Positions 56,415 to 64,000 of a stretch of 64,000 bases of DNA are shown piece after piece (position 1 is the stretch's first letter; each line of letters begins with the position of its first letter). The position numbers and the translations under genes were made by a program. The DNA is taken from NCBI RefSeq assembly GCF_001653565.1, contig NZ_LYPB01000087.1, positions 27,842 through 91,841 of the forward strand. The letters run 5' to 3'. The notes under the pieces are model-generated. The model was not told the DNA's origin, did no database searches, and worked only from the letters and a program-made list of their open reading frames with translations. Origin of the DNA: Paenibacillus oryzisoli. GTDB lineage: Bacteria; Bacillota; Bacilli; Paenibacillales; NBRC-103111.

Positions 56415-56457
56415 GTAAGCCCAGCAATCCATCTCTGGGTTGCTGGGCTCTCTTACG
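56415..56457. terminator. Terminator of the azoreductase pair
   Basis: AGCCCAGCAATCCA pairs with TGGGTTGCTGGGCT around TCTC; outer GTAAG/CTTAC also pair. Confidence 0.75.
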
Positions 56458-56485
56458 TCCGGGTAATAGCCAAATCCAAATTTAC

Positions 56486-57166
56486 TTAAAATGATTTCGC
56501 TAATTCACGTGCTTTACGTTTGGCTTTATCTTTTATTGCCTGTGCTTGATCAGAAGCTGCAGCCATTCCTTCAACAAAAATCGCTTCAAAACTTGGCACG
56601 CCTAGGAATTTCATAATGATATCCAAGTGACGATGGCCCATTTCTAAACTCGCCATCTCCGAACCGGGCGACAAAAAGCTTCCGCTTGCTTGGATGTGAA
56701 CCGCTTTTTTTAGATCTAATAAACCAACTGGTCCCTTGTCTGGAACATACTTAAATGTTTTACCTGCAACACAGATTGAATCAATATAAGCCTTCAATAC
56801 AGGAGGATACGAAAAATTCCACGTTGGATTTACAAATACATACTTATCCGCTGCTACGAATTGTTCAACGATTTCATTCAAACGATCAACTTTGGCTTTT
56901 TCCGCATGGGTTAAGTCTTCTCCAGCTGCCAGCTTTCCCCATCCATTAAATACGTCGGCGTCAAGGTCAGGAATATCTGTTTTATAGAGATCAAGATGAA
57001 TAACTTCATCCTGAGGATGCGATTGAAGATAACTCTCGATAAATTCAGCTCCTACTGCCATGCTGGCCGAAGCATCTTGGTTATTCGGATGCGCTGTGAT
57101 ATACAAAACTTTTTCTTTCCTGTCATTACCCTTAGAGCTACCGAATACCTTTTTCAAAAATTGGAT
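56486..57166 (-). CDS. azoR: FMN-dependent NADH-azoreductase (copy 3)
   Basis: 226 residues. [20 protein letters not shown] is the FMN loop, [18 protein letters not shown] and [15 protein letters not shown] complete the AzoR pattern. Reduces quinones and azo compounds with NADH. The ATG at 57166 has AAGGAG 9 bases upstream; the in-frame TTG at 57187 contains that site. It is separated from copy 2 by only about 25 bases and closely resembles it, so this is a tandem duplicate. An extra 15-residue N-terminal extension distinguishes it. Confidence 0.9.
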   Translation of the reverse strand: MQFLKKVFGSSKGNDRKEKVLYITAHPNNQDASASMAVGAEFIESYLQSHPQDEVIHLDLYKTDIPDLDADVFNGWGKLAAGEDLTHAEKAKVDRLNEIVEQFVAADKYVFVNPTWNFSYPPVLKAYIDSICVAGKTFKYVPDKGPVGLLDLKKAVHIQASGSFLSPGSEMASLEMGHRHLDIIMKFLGVPSFEAIFVEGMAAASDQAQAIKDKAKRKARELAKSF

Positions 57167-57190
57167 CATATACCATGACTCCTTCAATAC

Positions 57191-57829
57191 TTAGAATGTT
57201 TTTGCTAGTTTCCAAGCTTGTACGATTGCATTTTCTTTAATTTGACGAGCTTGATCTTGAGCTGCTGCCATTCCTTCTACATATACGGTTTCTAAGTTTG
57301 GAACCCCAATAAATTTCATAATGACGTCTAAATGACGATGTCCAATTTCAAAATCAGCATAGGCCGAGCCAGGAGATAATACACTTCCGCTTGCTTGAAT
57401 GTGAATAGCTTTTTTGCTTCCAAGCAGACCTACAGGACCATTCTCAGTGTATTTAAAAGTTTTACCTGCAACGCAAATTGCGTCAATATATGCTTTCATA
57501 ACAGGAGGAAAAGAGAAGTTCCAAGTTGGATTAACGAATACATATTTATCTGCAGCTACAAATTGATCTACCAACTCTCCGAGTCGGCTAACTTTGGATT
57601 GCTCGGCATTCGTTAATTCTTCGAAAGATGTACCTGACCCCAATTTGTTCCAGGCACTAAATACGTCAGCATCTAGTCGCGGAATATCCATTTTGAACAG
57701 ATCAAGATGTTTAATTTCATCATTTGGATTACCTGCTCTGTATGCCTCAAGAAATTGCTTGCCAACGGCCAAGCTATATGAGGCTTCAGTCTCGTTTGGA
57801 TGTGCTGTGATGTACAATAAAGTTGCCAT
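57191..57829 (-). CDS. azoR: FMN-dependent NADH-azoreductase (copy 2)
   Basis: 212 residues with the same motifs as the downstream copy ([51 protein letters not shown]). GAAGGAAA precedes the ATG at 57829. It heads a two-gene operon with a TTGACG/TAACAT promoter. The B. subtilis counterparts are induced by quinones and aldehydes; the same is plausible here. Confidence 0.9.
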   Translation of the reverse strand: MATLLYITAHPNETEASYSLAVGKQFLEAYRAGNPNDEIKHLDLFKMDIPRLDADVFSAWNKLGSGTSFEELTNAEQSKVSRLGELVDQFVAADKYVFVNPTWNFSFPPVMKAYIDAICVAGKTFKYTENGPVGLLGSKKAIHIQASGSVLSPGSAYADFEIGHRHLDVIMKFIGVPNLETVYVEGMAAAQDQARQIKENAIVQAWKLAKTF

Positions 57830-57900
57830 GAAATATTTCCTTCTTTCATCTCTTTTTTTGGAATTCAATGATTCCTAAATTAAAGCTTCTTACATTTTGT

Positions 57901-57930
57901 ATGTTACTATAAATAATTAATACTCGTCAA
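57901..57930 (-). promoter_or_regulatory. Promoter of the tandem azoreductase genes
   Basis: On the minus strand TTGACG (57930-57925) and TAACAT (57906-57901) are 18 bases apart. Sequence between them includes TACTAT on the plus strand, reminiscent of HxlR-family half sites. Confidence 0.4.
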
Positions 57931-57951
57931 TTAAAATAATTTCCCAAGTAT

Positions 57952-57966
57952 AAATTGTAACAATTT
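57952..57966. promoter_or_regulatory. 15-bp palindrome between azoR and the membrane-protein pair
   Basis: AAATTGTAACAATTT is a perfect odd-centred palindrome in the divergent spacer. It lies inside a larger imperfect inverted repeat with CCAAGTAT/ATACTTGG arms (about 57944-57996). It could control either gene direction. Confidence 0.45.
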
Positions 57967-58010
57967 AACAAAATATATAACCAAATTGATACTTGGATTG
58001 AGGTCTAGAC

Positions 58011-58796
58011 ATGAATAACTTCCGTAATGACTATAAAAACCGTTATTATTTAGCTAATGTTACTTCATTCGGTACAATTCAACTCCATCAACGAAATCCC
58101 ACGATCGTTGCGCTATGGTCCATCGCATTCCCTGGATTCGGTCATCTTCTAGTACATAAATTTATCACTGGCTTCGCCTTGTTTTTCTGGGAGTTTTATA
58201 TCAATCAATTAACCCAGCTGAATACAGCCATCATGCATTCCTTTAACGGCGATTTCGCCCTAGCAAAGGCTGTATTGAATGAGAAGTACATATACCTTTA
58301 TATTCCCGTTTATTTATTCGCTATTTGGGATAGCTACCGAACGGCTATCGATGGAAATAAGCTTCATTTGCTCGCCAAAAGGGAAAACGCCAGATACCCA
58401 AGCATCTCGGTGAGCCCTTTCGAAATGATCTATTTGGATAAGAAAAAGCCGTGGCTCGCCTTGGTCTGGTCGATGACAATTCCAAGTCTAGGACAACTGT
58501 ATATACATCGGATCTTAGGAGCTGCTCTAACACTGGTAATGACCATGTTTATTGTGATTCATTCCAACATGATTGAGAGCCTTCATTACTTTATGTTAGG
58601 TAACTTTCCTAAATCAAAGGAAGTTATGGGTGCGCAATGGTTCCTTTACTTCCCGTCTATTTATTTCTTTGGTATGTATGATTCTTACTCCAATGCTGTA
58701 GAGCTAACCAAACTTTTTGATTGTGAGCAAGCCGATTTCTTGAAAAGAGAATATCAATCGCACGACTTTGTTGTATACAAGGGAGACAAAATCTAA
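58011..58796 (+). CDS. Uncharacterised membrane protein with duplicated domain
   Basis: 261 residues built from two copies of one unit. Unit 1 (about 30-115) has NPTIVALWSIAFPGFGHLLV, then a membrane helix, then IYLYIPVYLFAIWDSYRTAI; unit 2 (about 144-235) has KPWLALVWSMTIPSLGQLYI, then FLYFPSIYFFGMYDSYSNAV. Each unit resembles a TM2-like hairpin with a P-G-x-G turn and ends in WDSY/YDSY. GAGG precedes the ATG. Its stop overlaps the next gene by one base (TAATG). I recognise homologous hypothetical proteins in Bacillales but no function. Confidence 0.75.
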   Translation: MNNFRNDYKNRYYLANVTSFGTIQLHQRNPTIVALWSIAFPGFGHLLVHKFITGFALFFWEFYINQLTQLNTAIMHSFNGDFALAKAVLNEKYIYLYIPVYLFAIWDSYRTAIDGNKLHLLAKRENARYPSISVSPFEMIYLDKKKPWLALVWSMTIPSLGQLYIHRILGAALTLVMTMFIVIHSNMIESLHYFMLGNFPKSKEVMGAQWFLYFPSIYFFGMYDSYSNAVELTKLFDCEQADFLKREYQSHDFVVYKGDKI

Positions 58797-59284
58797 TGGG
58801 TATACAATTCTTCTCTACATTTCAGCATTCACATTATGTAGAGCTTGCTATTAGTAAACTTAAAGAGAATGAGATCGTCAATATCTACGCTGTTCCACTT
58901 GATAATCGTTCAATAGACATGAAACTGTTAGATAGCATGCACGGTACAGACGGAACCTCGTTAGTTGATATTGCACTTGTACTTGCCATGATGGGTGGGA
59001 CGATTGGGGTATCTCGCGGATTTGTTCTATATTGGGGACCTGTTTTTTGGGGACTAATTGGTGCAGCTCTCGGTTTTGCTATTGGTTTCATATATGATCT
59101 TACAAAAAATATAATTAAACGAAAAAAACTCAGAACTGCGAAGACTAAACTAGGAGAAGTTATATTAATTGTTCAATGTACCAAAGAGCAATCCCTGTTA
59201 GTGGAGCAGACTCTGTGGGGAAACTTGGCACTCGGAGTTGCTAAAACTCACATGCATACAACTCAAATCGAGTCACATTCATGA
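58796..59284 (+). CDS. Uncharacterised small membrane protein, partner of the gene upstream
   Basis: 162 residues. A soluble ferredoxin-like N-terminal part (FFSTFQHSHYVELAISKLKE) carries a small alpha/beta pattern; two membrane helices with many glycines (about 60-105: LVLAMMGGTIGVSRG, FWGLIGAALGFAIGFIYDL) follow; the end is a beta-alpha unit (GEVILIVQCTKEQSLLVEQT). It is translationally coupled to the duplicated-domain protein, so the two likely act together. Function unknown. Confidence 0.72.
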   Translation: MGIQFFSTFQHSHYVELAISKLKENEIVNIYAVPLDNRSIDMKLLDSMHGTDGTSLVDIALVLAMMGGTIGVSRGFVLYWGPVFWGLIGAALGFAIGFIYDLTKNIIKRKKLRTAKTKLGEVILIVQCTKEQSLLVEQTLWGNLALGVAKTHMHTTQIESHS

Positions 59285-59296
59285 TTATAATACAGC

Positions 59297-59458
59297 CATA
59301 TTCGCGTTGCAGCAGCCAAAGTCTTACAAGAAGCCCTAGCGGTCAATTTGACGAGATGAGAACGATGATGCAATTATTATTTTCAAAGCTCTAACTTCCG
59401 AGGCAAAGCTACACAATACCGAGACTTAATCCGTGGCGTATTTCTGGAAGAGATTGCC
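59297..59458 (+). pseudogene. Manganese catalase remnant
   Basis: Broken pieces of the N-terminal four-helix region of Mn-catalase: AAAKVLQEAL in one frame, then GQFDEMRTMMQ after a one-base loss, then SSNFRGKATQYRDLIRGVFL with EEIA after another shift. The metal-site segments (GQ/E-EM near helix 1, EEI-H) are recognisable but the remainder is gone. No open frame; non-functional. Confidence 0.75.
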
Positions 59459-59478
59459 CTGTTCCTCAGTTAGCAGAC

Positions 59479-59517
59479 AATAGGCTTACGCCTGAATTAT
59501 CAGGTGTAAGCCTATTT
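59479..59517. terminator. Bidirectional terminator
   Basis: AATAGGCTTACGCCTGA pairs with TCAGGTGTAAGCCTATT (one G-T pair) around ATTA; serves the small-protein gene on the minus strand. Confidence 0.8.
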
Positions 59518-59539
59518 CATTCCGAATTTGTTTGACTAA

Positions 59540-59728
59540 TTAGTCGCTATCATTATCATTACTGAAAATCTCATCCAACTCTGATATATGGTCGTTTGCG
59601 GCTGCCTGAATCGCTTGATCGACTTCATTACTCCCTTGAATTTGCTCAGCTGCTTCGGCTTGATTGTTCAGTTGCTTCACAATTTGGCCTGCACCATGTG
59701 CACCTTGATGTCCTCGACTCGATGTCAT
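59540..59728 (-). CDS. Small hydrophilic protein of unknown function
   Basis: 62 residues, rich in Gln, Ala, Asn and Asp: HGAGQIVKQLNNQAEAAEQI, then an acidic tail ending DNDSD. No signal peptide, membrane helix or cysteine. GGGAGG about 11 bases before the ATG and a terminator behind it indicate a real gene. Composition recalls small spore proteins, but the gamma-SASP repeat pattern is not present. Confidence 0.65.
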   Translation of the reverse strand: MTSSRGHQGAHGAGQIVKQLNNQAEAAEQIQGSNEVDQAIQAAANDHISELDEIFSNDNDSD

Positions 59729-59805
59729 CGTAGTTGTATCCTCCCTTTTCGGTAAATGACTTCCAGCTATATTATGGCGCTATTTCCCACCCTTATTCAC
59801 GGCAA

Positions 59806-61479
59806 TTATACCTGAATAATAATCGGCAATATCATTGGCATTCTTTTGGTTTGGGTGTATAAATATTTGCCAACGGCTTCTTTAAGCGCTTGTTTATAGA
59901 GACCCCATTGGATCGTTTTTGCCTCTTGCAACTGTGTGATCGTTGTTAATGCAATTCGATGCACTTCCTCCATTAACTCCTCTGATTCTTTAACATAGAC
60001 GAACCCGCGGGATATAATATCTGGTCCTGTTACAACGGTGCCATCCGATTTACTGAGAGATAGCACAAAAATTAGAATGCCATCTTCAGACAACACTTTA
60101 CGATCACGTAAAACGATATGACCAACATCGCCAATACCAAGACCATCTACCAGTGTATTTCCATTCGGAATGTGACGCTCTTGACGAGCAATTGCGCCTA
60201 TAAAGTCAACGACCTCGCCGTTATTGATGATAAATATGTTATCGGAATTCACACCAACAGCTTCAGCTAACAAACGGTGCTGATACAACATACGGTACTC
60301 CCCATGTATAGGGATAAAGTATGTGGGCTTCATTAAGGTCAGCATGAGTTTCAATTCTTCCTGACTGGCATGACCGGATACATGCATGCCCGTTACGGAT
60401 CCAGAGCCGTAGATCACTTTAACTCCTTTGGCGAATAAGTTATCTACGATACGAGCTACGTTCCGTTCGTTACCAGGAATAGGTGTTGCTGCTAGAATGA
60501 CAGTATCACCTTGAGAAACTCCGACTTGGCGATGAGTGCCACTCGCTAAGCGGGCTAATGCAGCCATGGGTTCCCCTTGACTTCCTGTACAGAGGACGAC
60601 GAGCTCATGCGGCGAGTAACGGTTCACATCTTGAGCTTCAATTAACATATCAGGAGGCATTCTCAAGTAGCCTAGGGATATTGCTATTTCTACGACATTG
60701 ACCATACTTCTCCCTAAAAGGGCGATTTTCCGATTTGTTTTTTCCGCTGCAACAATGACTTGCTGCAACCTGTTGACGTTAGAGGCAAAGGTCGATAAAA
60801 ATATTTTTCCTGTTGCCTTGGAGAATGCTTCCTCAATATGATCGCCAACGAAGCGCTCAGAAGGCGTGAAGCCTGGACGCTCCGCGTTCGTGCTCTCAGA
60901 GAGTAGAGCTAGTACACCCTTTTGACCGATCGCTGCCATTTTATGAATATCTGCATATTGCTCGTTTACTGGCGTTAAATCAAACTTGAAGTCGCCTGTA
61001 TGTACAACTACACCTTGCGGAGTATCAAATACGATACCAAGGCAATCAGGAATGCTGTGATTCGTTCGAAAGAAACTTAGCGGAATCCCACCTAATGTAA
61101 GGTTAGTATTTGCATCGATCTCATGCAGTGTAGTCGAGCCTAGAAGACCATGTTCTTTTAATTTTGCTTTAATAAGGCCTAGGGTAAGACGTGTAGCATA
61201 AATGGGCAGGTTCAACTGTTTAATTATATAGGGAATACCGCCAATATGGTCCTCGTGTCCATGCGTAATAATCAAACCCCTCACTTTATCTCTGTTTTCA
61301 AGCAAATAAGTGATATCAGGAATGATCAGATCTATCCCTAACAGGCTTTCATCTGGAAATTTGGAACCACAGTCGATAACAATAATAACATCGTTATATT
61401 GAATAACGTACATATTTTTCCCAATTTCGTTCACACCACCAAGAGCTACGATTGATAGCTTATCCTGGGTTGATTTCAA
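59806..61479 (-). CDS. Ribonuclease J
   Basis: 557 residues, a metallo-beta-lactamase/beta-CASP nuclease with 5'-3' exo- and endoribonuclease activity in mRNA decay and rRNA maturation. GGVNEIGKNMYV leads, the metal motif HGHEDH is at 73-78, HTGDFKFD and SEST follow, and the beta-CASP region contains GSVTGMHVSGHAS and IPIHGEYR. TTG at 61479 is the best start: GGAGG lies 8 bases upstream inside the longer frame to 61494. Firmicutes often carry two paralogues, so J1 or J2 identity is open. A 33-codon CxxC gene lies 24 bases upstream. Confidence 0.93.
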   Translation of the reverse strand: MKSTQDKLSIVALGGVNEIGKNMYVIQYNDVIIVIDCGSKFPDESLLGIDLIIPDITYLLENRDKVRGLIITHGHEDHIGGIPYIIKQLNLPIYATRLTLGLIKAKLKEHGLLGSTTLHEIDANTNLTLGGIPLSFFRTNHSIPDCLGIVFDTPQGVVVHTGDFKFDLTPVNEQYADIHKMAAIGQKGVLALLSESTNAERPGFTPSERFVGDHIEEAFSKATGKIFLSTFASNVNRLQQVIVAAEKTNRKIALLGRSMVNVVEIAISLGYLRMPPDMLIEAQDVNRYSPHELVVLCTGSQGEPMAALARLASGTHRQVGVSQGDTVILAATPIPGNERNVARIVDNLFAKGVKVIYGSGSVTGMHVSGHASQEELKLMLTLMKPTYFIPIHGEYRMLYQHRLLAEAVGVNSDNIFIINNGEVVDFIGAIARQERHIPNGNTLVDGLGIGDVGHIVLRDRKVLSEDGILIFVLSLSKSDGTVVTGPDIISRGFVYVKESEELMEEVHRIALTTITQLQEAKTIQWGLYKQALKEAVGKYLYTQTKRMPMILPIIIQV

Positions 61480-61503
61480 TGCAATAACCTCCATAGCTAA
61501 CGG

Positions 61504-61605
61504 TTAAATTCTAGGTGAGATTCGCCGATTGATTATATTACATATGAAACACTTCGACTTTTTTCCTCTTATTAATTGCTCATTTTCGCAAAGTAGACAA
61601 CGCAT
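61504..61605 (-). CDS. 33-residue CxxC/CxxC microprotein upstream of RNase J
   Basis: A small frame from ATG 61605 to TAA 61504 encodes a basic peptide with two CxxC knuckles: CLLC at residues 3-6 and CFIC at 19-22, with spacing typical of a zinc ribbon; the tail is basic (INRRISPRI). AGAGGTG lies 5 bases before the ATG, and the gene ends 24 bases before the RNase J start, so co-transcription is likely. The N-terminal CLLC recalls the first zinc knuckle of ComFC proteins, but no phosphoribosyltransferase domain follows. Too short for certainty. Confidence 0.5.
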   Translation of the reverse strand: MRCLLCENEQLIRGKKSKCFICNIINRRISPRI

Positions 61606-61755
61606 GTGATCACCTCTGTAGTAGTGTGTCCCAAAAAAATGATCAGAAATTCACTTTTCAGTTATTTAATTCTATATGTAGTTATTACTATCAACTTAGC
61701 ATGGACATACTAGTTAGAATTTGAAATCACTGTGCAATAGGAGGAATTAATAAGA

Positions 61756-62619
61756 ATGGAATATCATCAGTCTGGGGATATGGAAGATACATTGGCGAAT
61801 CATTATATTCCTATGACTTCCGTTAGAAGCGGTGAAAGTGAACAGGTTAGCGTCGATCTATACTGCTATACCAATCAGATCGTCAACATAAGTTTAGTTG
61901 GCACTGCTGAAGATTGGGTGTTAGTGGATACGGGCATGCCGCAATCCGCCAATCGTATTCTGAAAGTCGTTGAAGAACGTTTTGGTGCAGGTTCGAAGCC
62001 AAATGCCATTATACTAACGCATGGGCACTTTGATCACGTTGGTGGTGTTATTGATCTTGTAGAAGCTTGGAACGTAACGGTATATGCCCACGAGTTAGAA
62101 ATACCTTATCTAACCGGTCAAGCCAGCTATCCGGAACCTGACGGCTCTGTTGAAGGTGGACTTATAGCCAAGATCTCACCCTTATTTCCTAATGAACCCA
62201 TTAATCTTGGGCGTCATGTGCAAGCTTTACCCTCTAACGGCAGTATCCCTGGCATGCCAGGATGGCGCTGGATCCATACGCCAGGCCATACGCCTGGACA
62301 TGTCTCTCTTTTTCGGGATAAGGACAGAGCGCTTCTTGCAGGTGATGCCTTTGTAACCGTTGAGCAGGATTCACTGTACAAAGTTTTAACTCAGAAAAAG
62401 GAGCTAACCGGTCCACCGGTATATTTTACAACCGATTGGGCTGAGGCTGAGCAATCGGTCAGACATTTAGAAACTCTACAGCCGAATATAGCTATTACCG
62501 GCCATGGGGTACCTATGACTGGCAAGGAACTAACAAGTGGTTTGTCTCAATTGGCAGCCGATTTCAAGCGGATAGCTGTCCCAGACCATGGGCGATATGT
62601 AGATAACCAGAGTCAGTAA
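61756..62619 (+). CDS. MBL-fold metallohydrolase
   Basis: 287 residues. LVDTG (57-60 region), THGHFDHVGG (His89, His91, Asp93, His94), HTPGHTPGHVS and AGDAF are the five metal motifs of a dinuclear zinc hydrolase; the C-terminal ITGHG gives the last histidine. Closest in style to glyoxalase II/lactonase-like enzymes. AGGAGG lies 11 bases before the ATG. It precedes thpR by 25 bases and may share its transcript. Substrate unknown. Confidence 0.9.
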   Translation: MEYHQSGDMEDTLANHYIPMTSVRSGESEQVSVDLYCYTNQIVNISLVGTAEDWVLVDTGMPQSANRILKVVEERFGAGSKPNAIILTHGHFDHVGGVIDLVEAWNVTVYAHELEIPYLTGQASYPEPDGSVEGGLIAKISPLFPNEPINLGRHVQALPSNGSIPGMPGWRWIHTPGHTPGHVSLFRDKDRALLAGDAFVTVEQDSLYKVLTQKKELTGPPVYFTTDWAEAEQSVRHLETLQPNIAITGHGVPMTGKELTSGLSQLAADFKRIAVPDHGRYVDNQSQ

Positions 62620-62644
62620 AAGTAATGAAGAATGCGAGGCTAAC

Positions 62645-63232
62645 ATGAGTCAAGTCAATCTAGTGCGATTATTCGTTGCTGTACCGGTCCCGCCAGGAAT
62701 TAAGCATGCTTTCGCCAGCTGGATCGATCAAATCAAACCACAGCTATCTTTTCGTAAATGGGTTCATCCTGAGGATCTGCATATTACACTGCAGTTTCTC
62801 GGAGATACACCGTCAGGAAGTGTCCTTCGCATTAATCAAGTTTTGCATGAAATAAAGTCAGTAATAAGTCCACTCTCCCTTCGTGTGGAACCCCTCGGCT
62901 TCTTCGGGCGATCACCCCAGCCTTCGGTGCTGTGGGCCGGTGTCGGAGGCGACATAGCGGGGCTTCGCATCTTACAGAAACAGGTAGCCCATGCTCTTAC
63001 TCCACTTGGCTTTTCTATTGAAGATCGCAGTTTTCACCCACACGTAACGCTTGCACGCAATTACATAGGCAAGACTTCATTTGATCGTGATATGTTGAGG
63101 AGTTTTACAATGCCCAATACTTCCCTTGAAGACCTACTTTCGTGGAAATCGAATGAAGTTATTCTTTACCGGAGTTATTTACATAAACGGCCCATGTATG
63201 AAGCGATTATTTTCGACGATGACTTGAAGTAA
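62645..63232 (+). CDS. thpR: RNA 2',3'-cyclic phosphodiesterase (LigT/2H family)
   Basis: 195 residues. The two HxT motifs that define the 2H superfamily are HITL (His46-Thr48) and HVTL (His133-Thr135), with LFVAVPVP at the start. It hydrolyses 2',3'-cyclic phosphate RNA ends in vitro. GAGG precedes the ATG. Close behind the MBL gene. Confidence 0.92.
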   Translation: MSQVNLVRLFVAVPVPPGIKHAFASWIDQIKPQLSFRKWVHPEDLHITLQFLGDTPSGSVLRINQVLHEIKSVISPLSLRVEPLGFFGRSPQPSVLWAGVGGDIAGLRILQKQVAHALTPLGFSIEDRSFHPHVTLARNYIGKTSFDRDMLRSFTMPNTSLEDLLSWKSNEVILYRSYLHKRPMYEAIIFDDDLK

Positions 63233-63334
63233 ACTCCCCTATATCTTTGTTTCGATTTAAGCATTCATGAATGATAATGTGGCATTCAGACATAATAGTA
63301 AAGTTAAATTTAGTATGTGAGGAGATAGAATAAA

Positions 63335-63853
63335 ATGGGAATATTAAGTGGAAATCCGAAAGATGAGCCGCTGCACTATGGTGAAATTTTTAGTGTATGG
63401 CAGGCATCTACTGTAGCGAAAGGATCTGTATCTTGTTATCAAGCGTATCTGAATCACTCAGGTGACAAAGAACTAAAAAAAATTCTGAATGATCTTATTG
63501 ATCAAGCAAAGCTTGAGATAAAAGAACTTGATAAAATTCTTATTGATAACGGAATTCCATCTATTCCTACGCTTCCTGAAAGACCATCTGTTAAACATGA
63601 AGATATCCCAGCTGGTGCAAGATTCACAGATCCTGAAATTGCAGCTAAAATTGCCGCTGATGCTTCACTTGGACTAGTTGCTTGTAGTCAAGCTATGGGA
63701 CAATCGATTAGAGAAGATGTTGGTGCTCTTTTCGCAAAGTATCATATAACTAAAGCAGCATTAGGATTAAAAATCCTTGAGATGAGTAAAGAAAAAGGTT
63801 GGCTCATTCCTCCGCCATTACAAATCAAGAGACCTGAGACTGTTAATGCCTAG
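63335..63853 (+). CDS. DUF3231 family protein
   Basis: 172 residues, all-helical. EPLHYGEIFSVWQASTVAKG, a helix with LNDLIDQAKLEIKELDKILI, the loop PSIPTLPERP and a final GWLIPPPLQI fit half of a DUF3231 repeat protein; family members usually have two such units (about 330 residues), so this is the single-unit form. GAGGAG precedes the ATG. Spore-coat related ferritin-like folds are distant kin; function unknown. Confidence 0.82.
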   Translation: MGILSGNPKDEPLHYGEIFSVWQASTVAKGSVSCYQAYLNHSGDKELKKILNDLIDQAKLEIKELDKILIDNGIPSIPTLPERPSVKHEDIPAGARFTDPEIAAKIAADASLGLVACSQAMGQSIREDVGALFAKYHITKAALGLKILEMSKEKGWLIPPPLQIKRPETVNA

Positions 63854-64000
63854 AGCTAATGAAGTGAGCAGGATCCCAGTGGGATTCTGCTCACGTAATC
63901 TGTGTTCTGGTCTCTTATTCGGCCTTGGTTTAGTCGGGTTTATCGATGAAACGGTATTTCATCAATTATTGCATTGGCATCACTTCTACGACAAATCTAC
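63846..64000 (+). CDS. DUF2243 family membrane protein (5' part only)
   Basis: The frame is open to the window end. LLFGLGLVGFIDETVFHQLL followed by HWHHFYDKS is the DUF2243 signature of a multi-helix membrane protein. Start is either ATG 63846, overlapping the DUF3231 stop, or GTG 63864 (MSRIPVGF), which fits the family N-terminus better; neither has a good ribosome binding site. Function unknown. Confidence 0.75.
   Translation, partial: MPRANEVSRIPVGFCSRNLCSGLLFGLGLVGFIDETVFHQLLHWHHFYDKS

Noticed and set aside
63864-63896. Strong GTGAGCAG...CTGCTCAC hairpin after the DUF3231 gene
   Set aside because: No T-run follows and it lies inside the conserved DUF2243 frame, so I do not call it a terminator.
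1-64000. tRNA, rRNA, CRISPR arrays, riboswitches, prophage, intact insertion sequences
   Set aside because: Looked for on both strands; no regularly spaced repeats, conserved RNA cores, integrase or transposase frames were found.

Overview
The window looks like chromosomal DNA of a low-to-mid GC, endospore-forming Bacillales bacterium, most likely Paenibacillus or a close relative. This rests on strong AGGAGG-type ribosome binding sites, frequent TTG and GTG starts, YtrA-type GntR, HxlR/DUF24, DUF896, DUF3231, class III fructose-bisphosphatase, RNase J, beta-propeller phytase and copper-amine-oxidase-like 'stalk' domains. I see no rRNA, tRNA, CRISPR array, prophage or intact insertion sequence.

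Layout. 1-7 kb: a truncated GAPDH gene, an FMN reductase and a DUF896 gene that share a near-identical palindrome, a divergent TetR/MFS efflux pair, ctaB, and small stress or housekeeping genes. 7-13.7 kb: a pentose-phosphate operon read leftward (zwf-tkt-fsa/tal-gnd) with a divergent LysR gene. 13.7-17 kb: a STAS-like protein, an SDR remnant, a secreted phytase with PhoP-box-like repeats, and a YetF/DUF421 protein. 17-25 kb: a two-component system, a propeller lipoprotein, an ATPase-less sugar ABC importer and a membrane fusion protein, all on the minus strand. 25-35 kb: hydrolases, an MFS and an APC transporter, a WGxxGxxG sorting-tail protein, azoreductase / HD / heme-binding genes, an HxlR regulator, a decayed flavoprotein and an Old Yellow Enzyme. 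35.5-43.8 kb: one 2779-codon NdvB-like cyclic beta-1,2-glucan synthase. 44-48 kb: a second STAS-like paralogue, a frameshifted stalk protein, a hydrolase, a cupin and an Lrp regulator. 47.8-52.7 kb: a six-gene ytr-like operon (GntR, two ABC transporters, DUF4097). 52.9-58 kb: a TetR fragment, an aldo/keto reductase, fbp and two tandem azoreductases. 58-64 kb: an uncharacterised membrane-protein pair, a manganese-catalase remnant, RNase J preceded by a 33-residue CxxC/CxxC microprotein, an MBL hydrolase, thpR, DUF3231 and the start of a DUF2243 gene.

Two themes recur. One is carbon flow: GAPDH, the whole oxidative and part of the non-oxidative pentose-phosphate pathway, fbp and a sugar importer. 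The other is electrophile/redox defence: FMN reductase, three azoreductases, an OYE, a DUF24 regulator with an N-terminal cysteine, and several palindromic operators. The window also carries at least six gene remnants without visible mobile elements. The least explained pieces are the two-component/lipoprotein/importer/fusion-protein cluster, the duplicated-domain membrane pair at 58.0-59.3 kb, and the CxxC microprotein before RNase J.
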